From: Apostichopus japonicus
Taxonomy: Eukaryota; Echinodermata; Holothuroidea; Aspidochirotida; Stichopodidae
Length of the DNA stretch: 60,000 nucleotides
Assembly: GCF_037975245.1 (NCBI RefSeq)
Contig: NC_092568.1
Coordinates: 8,755,001 to 8,815,000 of the forward strand
Direction: 5' to 3'
The position numbers and the translations under genes were made by a program. Below, piece after piece: positions 24,300-36,720 of the stretch. Numbering within the stretch: the stretch's first letter is position 1; each line of letters begins with the position of its first letter. Below the pieces are notes generated by a model. That model did no database searches and was not told where the DNA came from. It worked only from the letters and a program-made list of their open reading frames with translations.

Positions 24300-26312
24300 A
24301 TTCTACAAACTTCAACCTAAATTTGCAACCTCTGAACTAGTGTTCAACCGATTAACCTAATCGGAATCGGAATCGGTACGAATATTGCATAATCGGTACA
24401 TAATCGGAATCGGTAAAAATTACGTGGAATACCAGTTATGTCATACCTATTATTCAAAAACATATGGAAGGTGAAAATATCATTATTCAAAAACATATGG
24501 AAGTTGAAAATATCAACTGATGTTTTTGGTTTGTTCTTTTACTACGAAATATTAAAAAATGCACCCCCTATACCTCTTTCACAGTGTATACTTTCATCAA
24601 ATTAGGCTGTCAGGGTCGCCGATTTTGCTTCCCTCGTGGTTATTGACTTCATATTTCTTGGCACAGCAAGCATAGCAGCAACAGCAATTTCGCGAATTCA
24701 CGAATTTGCTGGACAGGGTAGGAAATAAGCGGGGGCGACGGGTGATTCGCCCTCGCAAGTGCTAAAAAGCCCTCCTAAAGTACAATTACGAGTGCGAAAA
24801 AGAAAAATGAAATATAAGAAAATCGCCCTCGTTATATCAGGTGTCTGTGTAAAATTAATTGTGACATGCGTTTGATTTAGCTAGGAATTGCAGTTGCAGC
24901 GCGAATCGCGCAAACAGTTTTCACATCCCGCATCAAATTTGAAGCAGTGCGAGAGGGTCGCGCACAATCACCGGGAACTTCCCGTGGTAAATTACGGCCT
25001 GCAGTAGCAGCGAAAATAACCTAAAATCCTCACAAATCTCCGACCACATAGTAGCCTTACTTCACACTAAATCAACTGCATGGAAATCTAAACTTGCCAT
25101 CTGTTTATTCGCTCTAGTTGTGTCGCAAATATAAACTACAAATATCCACGGAAACTGCAATCTTCGACCACATGTTAGCCTAACAACCACACTAAGTCAA
25201 TGGGAAATGTAGCCTAACCATTGGTTTGCAAAAAAAAAAAAAAATTGCGTAGCTTAGTGTACAACTTTCAATTTGCTGGAAATCGGCATTTGTTTGGAAG
25301 GTAATGTAAGTGATACAGTATGTCTTATAGAGGGAATGTTATATTTTATATTGGAGTAGTTTCTAGTTGTTATTATTTCTTTACATCAATCTGGTATTAC
25401 ATTTTAGAGTAATTTTAAACAAGTTACGATGGTACAATTTGCTTTTCAGTTTGATTGGCCTAAGCTTACACATTCTAATTGAACCTGAATGGAGTTTTAT
25501 AGGTAACGAATAGGTATGTTTAACTTCAAGTTCGTAACATTTCTATTTGTTCATAAACGGTATCATACTGAAAGTAAGTACAAAATAATGTCGGAATGAA
25601 GGCAATATGTCATTAAAATTTACACTTTGGTAACGATTGAAGATGGATGGTTTGTTTGAGATCCTTTTTGAGATGGATATTTAGAGTAACTATTCTTAGC
25701 CCATTTCAAGCCATTAACAGGTGACATTCACGTCGAGGTGGTTAGGCCATTCGCTTAGCACAGTGCTGACTAGGTAGGATGTCATATCTCCGTATTTTGG
25801 AAATAAAAAAAATTAAAAAAAAAAAACTTTTTTTTCTTTCCGAGAAACTCCAGAGGTAATTTGGTACATACAAAATGATACCTTAGAGCCTTGTATAACA
25901 ACGAAGCAAAAGGAAACAGGGGAAATCACAACAATAATTGTTTCTGTCAAACTTTATTGCCGATTTCGTATAAACGGGATATTTTCTCATTTTCAAATAA
26001 TCGGAATCGGAATCGGTACGATTATGAAAAAAATAATCGGTAATCGGTATTTTCTGTTATGCATAATCGGTTGAACACTACTCTGAACAACAGATCATGC
26101 ACCAATCAAATCTCTCTGTTCTGTTTACAACCCTTAGGCCTAGGACTTAGTTTCACTTTCGTGGCTAGCCTGTGTTAGGTCTCTTGAATAGTATCTTTCT
26201 TTCGGTCTTTCCGATGTAGCTTGCGAAAATGTGTCATTTCCCTCCACTGCAAGGAATAAACAGGTGTTTTGAGACGTTTCCTCAGTAAAATTGGGTAATA
26301 AAAGTGTGATAA
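24300..26312. repeat. Dispersed repeat, second copy, split by a transposon
   Basis: 24300-24337 and 26081-26312 are collinear with 19410-19690, for example AACAGATCATGC, GTGGCTAGCCTGTGTTAGG and GATGTAGCTTGCGAAAATG. Similar short minus-strand open frames in both copies probably reflect shared descent and not coding. Confidence 0.75.
24338..26080. mobile_element. Non-autonomous hAT-type DNA transposon, 1743 bp
   Basis: Perfect 17-bp terminal inverted repeats TAGTGTTCAACCGATTA and perfect 8-bp target duplications CTCTGAAC (24330-24337 and 26081-26088). Subterminal CGGAATCGGAATCGG words occur in inverted orientation at both ends. No transposase frame inside. It interrupts an older dispersed repeat whose uninterrupted copy is at 19410-19690. 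An 8-bp duplication and a TAGNG end are hallmarks of the hAT superfamily. Confidence 0.88.
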
Positions 26313-26977
26313 TCTCATTCAAAATATGCTGAACATATGCTGAATGATTTACACATTTGAAGTTTTTCGATAAATCTGGGGAAGCTCATGCAATATGCGC
26401 AAACTATGCGCTCATCATCAAAATTTCTTATTTTAGCCCTTAATAAGGTAACCCCTAATTACAAGCCCACTATATACCATTTAAATAATGAGATGTTCCT
26501 CTTTTCAGAGAAGACAATGAAATATTTCAAAATAATCACCTAAGGCCACTAACCTGTGTTCAGTGTCCTTGAAACAAAGGTTGTGAAAACAAAGGGATAA
26601 TGATGTTCATAGGTGTCAGTAGACCTTTCAGAAATTCTTCAATCATGCAAACCACATTTTCAGGAGTAATTCATTCAATGGGGCATTACACACTGAGGAT
26701 TGAAAGGTTGTAGAGTTACACAGTTTACAAGTGACCAAACCCTTTCATAGATCACTAAAAAGCATAATTTTACATGCTCCTGAGCCATGGCAAGAACCAT
26801 TGTGAATTGTGTAACCATCTTCTTATCTGCCATTTCAGCCAACTGCACTAGATACACAATGGCAAATTATTTATACATAGTACCTACATATTTTTTCCGC
26901 CATCAATTTAAAGTAAAACCCACAGTTCCAAGGAATTAAATGGCAAAAATATAAAAGAACCCTATTTAACACAGGAC
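26313..26977. other. Intergenic, no feature recognised
   Basis: AT-rich unique-looking sequence; nothing supported. Confidence 0.55.
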
Positions 26978-27892
26978 AAACTAAAACGAATGACAGCGAT
27001 GACCGAATGACAATTGACTTTGTACAGGATTAATACAGTACAGGATATCATTCGCGAATGACAGCGAATGACAACGAATAACAACGAAGGACGGTGGTGA
27101 GTGGAGATAGAATGATTAACGGAGTGGAGTAAATGCGGTTATTGGTTTTCTGCGCAAAAATGATTTGAGGAAAATTGCATGTTACGTGGTTGCAAGGGGG
27201 GGGGATAAAAACAATAACAATAATTTTTTTACAGTAACAAATTTTATCAATTCCCCAAAGTTCACGGGGCAAAACCTCACAGGGCAAGTCAAACATCTTG
27301 CTCAAGAATTTCCGAAAACACCGGTCACAGTCGCAAAATGTCAACTCGGATTTTTGCGATTTTAACCCCGATTTTTGGGGAAAATTTTCCGCCAGGGGGG
27401 CGCCCCTTGTCCCCCCTTCCCTACGCAACTGTAACAGAGTAGCTCCATAACTGGCGCAAATTTTCTCCTTTTCCAGTCCCTTTTGCACCCCCCCCCTAAA
27501 AAAAAAACCTTTTTTTTTCCATAGAAATGTCCAATATAAGGACTCTTCCTGAAATTTTTAGCCGTTTCAAGATAGTATTGTTAGTTTCTAACAATTAATA
27601 TCGGGAAAATGACGTTATATTTACTTTTTAAAATCAGACTTACAATTTCGCTTACTATAAGGTGCGTTTGTATCTTGTCCGGCATACTTTTTTAGTTCTG
27701 TAAGCCACGCACTTCGCGTCCACTCGGTTTGCGTGGCTGTAATATACCCACGAAGTCTGAACTGTGATATCCGGTTGAAGCAAATGTCTGTGCTATCATT
27801 CACTGTCATTCGTTTTAGTCAACGCAAATTTTTAGTGTGTACAACATATTGTCATTCGTTATGTGTAACGCAATTGTCATTCGTTTTAGTAA
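26978..27892. mobile_element. Inverted-repeat DNA element with CGAATGACA subterminal arrays
   Basis: The left end reads ACTAAAACGAATGACAGCG followed by several more CGAATGACA or CGAATAACA copies (to about 27090). The right end is its mirror, with four TGTCATTCG copies between 27800 and 27892 ending in CATTCGTTTTAGT. No transposase seen. The interior (about 27190-27430) carries G- and C-runs and CCCTACGCAACTG, perhaps one end of an inserted short element. Exact borders and superfamily uncertain. Confidence 0.55.
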
Positions 27893-28934
27893 CACCCTTT
27901 AATACTACTGGACCATGTACAGTATCCAAACAAAAATTTCCCACTAGCATAGAGAGCAATACTCAATACAGTATATACTAAATATTTTGCAAAACTTACA
28001 TAGGTCAAAGACTACCATTCACAACACTGGGTATGTACCATCATAATTTCGGTCTAACAAATGCTTCAATCGCATGTGATTAAAACATAGCATTTGAAAA
28101 GAAGCAAAGGGATTGAATTTTCAGACAATAACAGAAATATTTCTCATTGGCATCGAGTAGTGTAATATCTTCTTTGACAATGGTTTTTTAGATTTGTCAA
28201 AATGAGTGGTAGGCTACCGGTACTGTAGGCTAACTAAGTTATTAGTGGTAACTGTCAGTGGTCCATGTAAGGCTGATTTTCACTTGTTGAGGTAGCTTCG
28301 ACACCTTACGTAAAGATTTCAGAGTCTGAGCGGGAAAATACACTTGTAATTAAATAGGGAGAAAGAGTTCGGTCACTGGTTCAAGTTTTGTTTTATCCTT
28401 TTTGATATAAGTACACACTCCAAGAAGATAAGGAGGATTTACAGATCTATGTTAGATTACAAGATTCCTAGCAATATACAGTATGTCTAGATGAGTCTGG
28501 GACTACAATAATAACAGACTTTCAAGTTATACTGTACTCCAGACCAAATGCACATAAATCACAAATAGGCACACACAAGCATGCATGACCTGATTGGTCA
28601 AAATTGTGCAGTAGCAACTGCATAAATTAAGAAAGCAGACTGGATAGATCAAATATAAGTGCATTAAGTGTGAGCATGTATCTTCTTGACAAACAGATGA
28701 TAGGCTATGCGTTCTACTCCAATAATAATAACAACTTCAACCTGAAGCTGGCAAAATGCCAGGATTTTAAGCAAAGACATCCGTACAGCTTATAACAGTA
28801 GATCTAAAGCAGTAGAAAATTATATAAATCATATGTATGGAAATAGCTCACAGAAAGAAAATATTGTTGTCAGTAACATAGGGAAGGAACGAAAATACAT
28901 CTCACATTCCGCTTAAGCCAAAAATACTTAAGAT

Positions 28935-29325
28935 GTATGGTGGTGTACGGTAACTTTGCATGTCCCCTAAATTCACGTAGTACTGTGCTTTGCGTATGTA
29001 GCTGCACTGATACACACTGTACAGTAGTTGCGGTGCTCGTAAGTAAAATTGTAAGTGCTTTCTCAACCACAACTTTATGCTACAAAGCCTTAACAGAAAC
29101 GGGCAAAATTGCCACTATAAACACCAGACATCAAGTTTGTATACTGAGACACTTTCGCGGATTATTTAACCTATTTAGAAGAATTACACACTTACTGTAA
29201 CTTCAATGTATGCGCAAAGGTTAGGGAATTTTTCCCTTGCTTTGAGTAGTTTGATTCCCAACCTTTACAAGTATAATTCTTTCTCTTTCTGGCAGAGTCT
29301 GGTAAAACTATCGATTATCACTTAA
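28935..29325 (+). repeat. Segment homologous to 56265-56622 (inverted), copy 1
   Basis: Shared landmarks with the reverse complement of 56265-56622, in the same order: ATGGTGGTG then ACGGTA, ACAAAGCCTT, CAAAATTGCCAC, GACATCAAGTTTGTATA, GAGACACTTTCG, GGTTAGGGAATTT and CTTGCTTTGAGTAGTTTGA. Lies about 7.5 kb upstream of ERR-A coding exon 1. Confidence 0.8.
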
Positions 29326-29329
29326 AAAA

Positions 29330-32024
29330 ACATTCATGCCCTTACTATCACAAATTTAAAGCATACCATAAAGTCATAAGGCTACAACATGTAGGGTGCA
29401 CATGCACATGGTGCACATGCAGTCACCACTAACTAAAAGTTGGTGCTAATGTAAGATGATGAGTTTTCCTAGGCAATAGACCCAGTAGGCTAACTTCAGG
29501 TCTAACCTAGTCTAACTTTTAGGCCTTACGTAGGCCAGTTTTAAATAGGATAGGCCTAACAGAATTTTGAATATGTTATGTTATGGTGTTAAGCTGAAGA
29601 AAACACATCTTCATGTATGATAGCCTACATATAGACCTTGGCCTAGGTACCGTTGAAAGTTTGTGAATCAGTTAAGGGTCGCATAGGGTCATGTGCCGAG
29701 AGATTTACTAAAATAAATATGAATAAACGATATAGGCCTAGGCTAAGCCTATGACTATACTACGTTTCAACACTTTTTCGTGTATTTAGGCTAGCCGTAC
29801 CAGGTGCAATGGTATTAGGCCTAGTACTAGTACTAGCAGTAAACATAGGATATTATTGATACTAACATTCATATCAATGATATTACTGTTAGTGTTACTG
29901 TGTTAGCGTTGCTGGTTGGTATTGACTATGTTTTTTTACTGAATAGGAAATACATGAACTTGGACTTAAGCTTGTTACACGTAATCTTCCAAGTTTGTTT
30001 ACCTAAACATCTGTAGGACAGCTTGGCCCAAGTCGCTCATGCATGAACAAAATTACCAGTATAATTTTCAGACAGCCATTGGTAAGTCCAAAATCGAATA
30101 TGACCTTCACACAGTGCGACATGTACCTAGCAAGGTCGTACTTTATTTTCCTCCATGCAGTACCCGGAGTACTATACAGTTACATACAGAGCTAAGTTAC
30201 GCAGTCAACCTGCAACTCTCGCGCAGTGCTCAAGACAAAAATAGATTAACCTGAAGTTCAACTCGGCACACATTTGTATGTGTTCTATGTGGTAGATGAT
30301 AGTATGTTTTCAAATGATTAGTACATGCATGTTCTAGCCTTGGCACATTGTGCCCACCTCATATCGCATGCGGAACTGTAATGGTGAGTTTGTGTTCAAT
30401 AATGAAGAGTGAAGGCGGTTTTGTGTAGCACTACAACACGGCGATAAGGTTGACGTACCATTGGGGGAGTGGTTGGGGGAGGTGTGGGAGAAAGGTGGTG
30501 TGCGTTAGGGTGTGTTTGTGTAAACAAACTAGGGACTTCAAACGTGGGTGAGTGTGTGCTTGAGCACAGGGACTTGCACAGGGACGAAGGGTGTAGTTGC
30601 AGGTTCGTTAAATACAACTCTCGTGTAGGGGGTCTTGGGGTGCTCAGAAGACAACTTTAAAGTTCACTTAAGGTCAAATGGTGCATTCTGATGTTTATTT
30701 AGACCATGAGTTTGGTCTTTAATTAGGTCTAAACGCAAGATTGTGCTAATAACTACCCAGGGAGCCCGACCCCTCTTACGCACGCAACTGTTTGAGCATG
30801 AGATATGTAGTGATGCCATGACATTTACCGTGATATGGTCAAAGGTAGCAGGTCAAAGGTGAAAAACCTAGGCGAGGACGTGAGAGGTGCATCAGAAGAC
30901 GTCAGAGCCCATATAGTGTCGCAGTGGATCAACGGTAACTTGATGTGAAAGGGTGACAAGCCTCCACGAAAGCAAAAACCAATTGTCAGAGAGAACAAAT
31001 ACTAAGAGAAAAGGGAGGGCGACCGGGTGTATCAACAGCCAGCTCGCACACCAATACCTTCGTAATGATCGTACGATTGAGTCTCGACCTCGATCAGCAA
31101 TTGACTTCATGGACGTGGGATCGGGAGATGGGGGTGGGGGTGGTTTGTATTGCACCCGTGCCTCATGTATGAACAGTAGAGTGGCCTTTTGCTTGAGTCC
31201 CCGCTAATTGTCGTCCAATTTATGCGATTCTTGGCGATATTATAGTGTAGATATATAGATAGAAAAGAAAATTACCAAGAGTATGTTTGATCGACAGATT
31301 TAACGAAAAACAACCATCAGCTTTAAGAACTTGAGATTGAAGCAATTTTCCTTAAGGACACACAATCCCAATCATCCTCTTCACCATTACGACAGAGATT
31401 ATTATGATTAAACGACTTCTTCCACCCCACCCCACCCATCCCCTCCCTCCCACCCATTCTCCAAAAAAAAACCTAGGAAAATCTTTCTCCGCTTGGGAGA
31501 TTTCCTCGATTAAAATTCGTGTCTGGAGCTGTCGTTTATGCGAAGTCATAGCGCCAGTGACTAGGATCTGAGACCATTTACTTCCTCTTTGCTATGTACT
31601 TTTCATATTTCCATGGTGAGTACGTGTTGGCATTGAAACCAATACTATCATGAGGTCATGTTAAGGGCAATATTTTCCATACAGCATTTGAAAACCCATT
31701 GCCATTAAAAAATATTATCATTGTAATGAGTAACTTAATAAATGAAAACAGAAGAAATCAGGCATAATGATCGATGATGTCATATTTAGACTTGATCAAG
31801 TCTCCAACCTCAGAGTGTGTGTGTGTGTGAAGGAACACTTACATCTGTGATACCTCCTAAATGGTGTACGATTTTTCTTTGCTGTTCAATTAGGACGTTG
31901 TTCATGATATTTATCTCTGACAAATAGGCCAAAAGTGATAGTAGCGATTGCGTGTCGGATTTTAAAAATAGTCAATTTCAAAACAAAACTTTCTCCATGT
32001 GAGCTTCCTCTCCTGGGCCTGTGG
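29330..32024. other. Intergenic, no gene recognised
   Basis: Many TAGGCCTA words at 29500-29830. GT-rich and A-rich tracts near 30460-30530 and 31430-31470. A TTAAGGTCA half-site at 30668-30676 and a GGTCAAAGGT pair near 30837-30865. No exon supported. Confidence 0.55.
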
Positions 32025-32032
32025 CTTTGGTC

Positions 32033-33304
32033 AGGCGCGGCGGAACGGGAAAATTATTGGGGGGTTAATGTGTGGAGACTATCTAAGCGGAGCGCCACCA
32101 TCGGTTGGCCCGGAGCGTACAAGAAAATTTTGGGTTTTTCAAACCCCCAGATGGCCGGAAACGGCACTTCCCGAGTGTTTTATGCTGCGAATACCTAGCC
32201 CTAAAATATGGGTCCCAAGCCTGCAATTTCTCAGATTGCACGTAAAAATCTGTAAAAACATTGTAATTTGTATATTCGATGGTGTTTTAAGAGAGTAGCT
32301 ATTACTCGTAGTGTACTCGCAAAGACGTTTTTGAGTGTAGTAAATTACTACTTGCCCATAAATGCAATAATTAAATAAATGTCATAAGAAAAAACAGAAA
32401 GCATTTCTTAATGTCAACAAATGGGTAATTCCAAAACCATATGCAGTTGCCAATAAATTTCTATGAACCAAGAACTTTCACGAATGCATGTACCCTATAC
32501 AGTACAGGTGAAATGCTAATATTGTGTTTTTGTTCGTTTAATAATTGATTGCGTTTAAACATAGAGCCATGTTCCACGCCTTGCGTGTACTCGTAGTGTA
32601 AACGCAAATTTTGATGAGTGTAGCGTTTAGCTTATTACACTCTTATTTAAAACACTAATATTCGATGAGGCATGATACAGACAATCAATGTGGTCTATAG
32701 CCAGGGGACGGGCCGAGCAAGGGCGTAGGAACCGGGGGGGGGGGGCTGGGGGGGCGCAAGCCCCCCCAGTGAAAAATGTGGAGGGGCGGAAGTATCATTC
32801 CGCCCCCCCCCCGCTTCGCAAGTCAGAAAACCCCTTTTTCATTTCCAAATGAGAAAAAAAATCTCATTTGGAGCACCAAATTGCATCTAAGGCCTGGTGA
32901 AAATACAAAATTAAGTTTACAAAATGGAGTGGGTGTTGAAGTGTGCTATATTGCACCAAATTGCATCTGAGGCTACCTGGAAATGCAAAAAATTCCAAAG
33001 GGGAGGGGGACACCCCCTCCCCTTAGACCCCTCCCCCAGGCCGGCCATCAGTCTTCAGCCCCCCCCCACTCAAAAGTACCTTCCTACGCCACTGGGGGCG
33101 AGAGTCCCCCAGCATTTAGTAAAATTATTACACCTATATAGTATACGTGTGCATCGGACAGATCGACAAGTATGCATTGAAAAATGGGCGTTTCGGAGCC
33201 TTGGTAAATACTGGGGGGGCTTATCATGCATTTGCCCCCTCAACTTTTTCATTGGGGGGGGGGCTGAGCCCCCCCCCCCAAGCCCCCCGGTTCCGCCGCC
33301 ACTG
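32033..33304. mobile_element. hAT-type non-autonomous element hosting a nested element
   Basis: Left end CAGGCGCGGCGGAACGG and right end CCGGTTCCGCCGCCACTG are inverted repeats. Flanks GCTTTGGT (32025-32032) and GTTTTGGT (33305-33312) form an 8-bp target duplication with one difference. The left part has the CTATCTAAGCGG/AGCGCCACCATCGG core shared with the 23653 element. A second element sits inside at 32718-33094. Confidence 0.75.
32718..33094. mobile_element. Nested hAT-type MITE, 377 bp
   Basis: Ends CAAGGGCGTAGGAACC and CCTTCCTACGCCACTG; flanks GGGCCGAG and GGGGCGAG (8 bp, one difference). The interior, with GCACCAAATTGCATCT and TTTTTCATTTCCAAATGAGA, is the reverse complement of the element at 37220-37576. 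Confidence 0.75.
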
Positions 33305-33785
33305 GTTTTGGTCATTAATGTTTCAGTATTTGGTTGCTGAGATATCCATCAAAAACAATATCAATATCCAATAAAAATTAAATTCTAAGTTTTTTTTACA
33401 ATGACCCTTCAAATTAGCGTCATAATGATGTCATTCTATATTACTTGAAAAACTTGGAAAGTGGCGCTATTTTTTATTAAACCTTATCTAAACAATGTTT
33501 TAATTATTTAGATGGATCTTATGAGTTTTCTAGGTGCGTTTTTATAGGAGAATAGTTCCACGTTGGGGTCATGTATGTTCAGTGGACATGGGCTGCACGC
33601 ATATCGGTCGCAAAAAGTGTTTCGACCCTCATGCAGCTCTGGCCATTGGCAAAGATTCACGCACGCCACATAGGACGCTTTTGTTCGACCTCTGACCAAC
33701 CGACCCTCCACGCATCCTCCCGGGTTCGTTTACGACAACCAGGGAGACATGGCGCGGGATCCTAGGCCACAAAAAACACCATACC

Positions 33786-33834
33786 CAGGCGCGTATCCAG
33801 GGGGATGTTGGGGGCGCGCGCCCCCCGGGTAGGA
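33786..33834. mobile_element. Single end of an inverted-repeat element
   Basis: CAGGCGCGTATCCAGGGGGA followed by GCGCGCGCCCCCCGGGT. A mirrored end CCTGGATACGCCCTG lies at 35625-35639, but the flanks (ACCATACC and ACTACCTA) do not match, so the two may belong to different insertions. Confidence 0.4.
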
Positions 33835-34010
33835 AAAAGAGGAGAGAAAAAAAGAGAGAAGAAAAAAGGGAAAGAGAGGGGGGGGGGGAAGAGGAGGAAG
33901 GAGAGGAAGGAAGGGAAAAGAAAAAGAAGAAAGAGAAAAGGGAGAAAAAGGAGGGAACAGAAGAAAAACGCCAAGACACCGGGAAGAGAAAGAGGAAGAG
34001 TGACATAATT
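33833..34010. repeat. Homopurine tract
   Basis: About 175 bases almost only of G and A on the plus strand. The long open frames across it are low-complexity and not called. Confidence 0.85.
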
Positions 34011-34142
34011 ACAGCGCTGATCCCTATTATATACACAGGGTAGCCAGTGAGGGATCGAGGATTTCGGAAGGGGCGTGCGCCTCAACCTACACCTTACACC
34101 GACAACTCCATTTTTGACGGTTCCATTTTTCCTCTCTCACTA

Positions 34143-34290
<148 letters not shown>

Positions 34291-34879
34291 ATCATGACGC
34301 GCGTGTGTGTATGGACGCCTTAAACAATTGTAAAATTGTGCTATGAAACCAACTGTGGCTGGTCTTGAACTCGACCGAGTCGTCGGGGAACATGACGCAT
34401 TTCGGTATTAGCCCAGGATCTATATGCGAACTGCACTTGACATATGTCCTTCGATGCAACACTGTCATCCAGAGATAAAAAAATGTTATACAACGCGAAC
34501 TGAATGCTAATTGTTACCCCACCCCTAGTACCGTTGTAACTCATACAATGAATCTAAAAATAAAATAAAAAATTCCGCATGCGATTTGAGAATTGAGCAC
34601 ATTTCCTGTGAATATCATGTAGTGGATCCAAAGGTGTATCATTGCCGGCAGGGGGTGGGGCGTGGGGGCGGACGCACACATCACTTCTTGAGATTGTTCC
34701 CACCTGTATGAAAACGTGCGCCCCACAACCCTATACGCCCACCCCTCTAATCGCTTCCCGATGAGTTACGAAACCAGACCCATCATATACAAAAGTCTAC
34801 TTGGATTATTAGTCCCCTGATTTTTTCTGCAGATGCCCATGCATTTCCCCAAACTAAATTTGTAAGCCATGAGATTTAA

Positions 34880-35639
34880 ATCTTAAGGAGGTTTGGGAGC
34901 ATCATTGGGTCTGGGAAGTGTTATTTCCGGTGATATTGGAGGTATATTTGCCAAACATTTCTTGTACGCTACGCGCAAACCCATGATCGCGCTCCGCTTA
35001 GATAGCATCAGACAACAGACACGCGTCCCCACCATTATCCAAGACTGATCTGCGCCCATGCACCAGTAAATTAACTTTGTCTGAATTTTCGAAATTCCCC
35101 TGACCAACATTCCTAAACATTCTTCCCTCTTCTCGTGCAATTTGACCGGTCTGTTAGGGGTTGAAAGAGGTTTTCTGTATAAGCTGTCCAGAAATTGTGT
35201 GCAACATTATGGGTATGTTTTGAAGTGAATTTATTTCACGAGAAGTGTGAATTTTCAAATTCTGAACGAATAATGGGCTTAAAACTTTGAAAAGTGGGGC
35301 TGACGGGTATTGAGGGCCGCGACGTAGAATCATCTACAAAAGCAATGATCCACAGAAGATGCGATGAGGTCGAACATGATGTGTGACTGGTGACAATCTT
35401 CAAAAAGGTTATGGATGGAAAAACAAAATATTGGGAAAAATACTTGGTTTACTCAGGCAAAAGTGAACATCTAGTTGGTCATTTTCAAGCCCGAGACGTG
35501 CCATTTCCGGTGATCTGGGGGGGGGGGGGTGTCAAAACCAGAAATCAGTTTTCTTGTACGCTGCGCGCCAACCGATGGTGGCGCTCCGCTTAGATAGTCA
35601 TTCGCGCCCCCCGGGTTAGAAAATCCTGGATACGCCCTG
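34880..35639 (-). mobile_element. Two fragments of the CTATCTAAGCGG-core DNA element family
   Basis: 34890-35010 and 35470-35639 both carry, on the minus strand, GCTATCTAAGCGGAGCGC or GACTATCTAAGCGGAGCGCC, a GCGTACAAGAAA motif and a CACCGGAAAT motif. The second runs to a terminal CCTGGATACGCCCTG. Same family core as at 23653 and 32033. Confidence 0.6.
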
Positions 35640-35649
35640 ACTACCTACA

Positions 35650-35910
35650 GCCGTGGTATTATCCCCTCCGACCTGTCTCGAACCCTAACACGGATTACTC
35701 GATTAGCTGTGCAAGGTCTTTCGCTTACACCGTCGCGCTAATCAACACGACTGCTGGAAAATTAACTTCAATATCAGTACTTTTAAAGATTCGACCGACG
35801 AAATTGTCAGTTAATGAAAAATAATTTGGTTCTTAAACTGTCAGTTGGAATCGAACTCGGAACAGACTACTCATGTTTGTTCGTTGATTCGCTGAGCTAT
35901 CTATGGACAC
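35650..35910 (-). mobile_element. Two tandem tRNA-like units, probable SINE
   Basis: On the minus strand the unit around 35900-35830 has A-box-like TAGCTCAGCGA and B-box-like GAGTTCGATTCC at tRNA-like spacing. The unit around 35765-35660 has TTAGCGCGACGGTG and GGGTTCGAGACAGG. Neither folds by eye into a clean tRNA, so SINE heads or tRNA relics are likelier than functional tRNAs. Confidence 0.45.
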
Positions 35911-36179
35911 TGAAACGTGTGACATTGATTTGAAGAAGCAAACTGCAAAATCACCTGAAAACGTCTGAGAAAATGAATCCTCTTTGCATTCCGGATCACA
36001 AGTTCCAGTATTTGATTGTTTTCCAACAAACCTCTATGATGTCACTCTCTTTACCCTTTGAGAATACCATTTCAAAGAAAGGAATTCCCCAAAGTTCTTT
36101 TCTACAGACTGTTACTTGACAAAATAAAGGTACCCTTCTTGCAATAATATCTTTACAAGGTTTTTCACAATTTGACATC

Positions 36180-36720
36180 TCATGACCCCAAATGACCTTT
36201 GACCTACACCAAAACTATAGGCTTCTTGCACTCAATGTGGTTCATATAATATTAAATACGAGATCTACCTAAGCTCACCTTCTTGAGATATCATGTTTAC
36301 AAGGTTTTCACAATTTGACCTCTGACGACCCAAATGACCTCCACCAAAATAATATGCTTCTTGAACTCAATGTGGTACTTCTACACAGCAAATATGAGGT
36401 CTGCCCAAGCTTTCGTGAAATATTGTGTTTTCAAATTTTGACCCCAAATGACATTTGACCTCCACCAAAAATGATAGGCTTCTTGTACTCAATGTGGTTC
36501 ATATACATATTGAATATGTGATCTGCTAAAGCTTACCTTCTTGAGATTTTGTGTTTACAAAGTTTTCACAATTTAACCCCTGGTGACCCTAAGTTACCTT
36601 TGACCTGCACAAAAACAATAGGCTTCTTGTTCTCAATGTGGTACTTCTACACAACTTATATGAAAATTGGTCAGACCTTCCCTTCTTCAGATATCGTGTT
36701 TACAAGCTGGGCGTCACAAA
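36180..36720. repeat. Degenerate tandem repeat, ~125-bp unit, with TGACC motifs
   Basis: About four units share AATGACCTTTGACCTACACC-like, GGCTTCTTG, CTCAATGTGGT and TTGTGTTTACAAGG-like words. 36193-36205 is a perfect direct repeat of AGGTCA with 1-base spacing (read on the minus strand). A more degenerate relative is in ERR-A intron 6. Confidence 0.75.

Noticed and set aside
19570-26322. A gene encoding the similar short peptides seen at 19570-19809 and 26140-26322
   Set aside because: Both lie in copies of one dispersed repeat; the similarity is explained by repeat descent and the frames are not otherwise conserved in length.
33629-34085. Long open frames around 33.6-34.1 kb
   Set aside because: Produced by the homopurine tract and TA repeat; low-complexity peptides.
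34355-34380. Alu-like B-box match (GAGTTCAAGACCAGCC on the minus strand)
   Set aside because: An isolated 16-mer without A-box or tail at the right spacing; primate Alu is not expected here.
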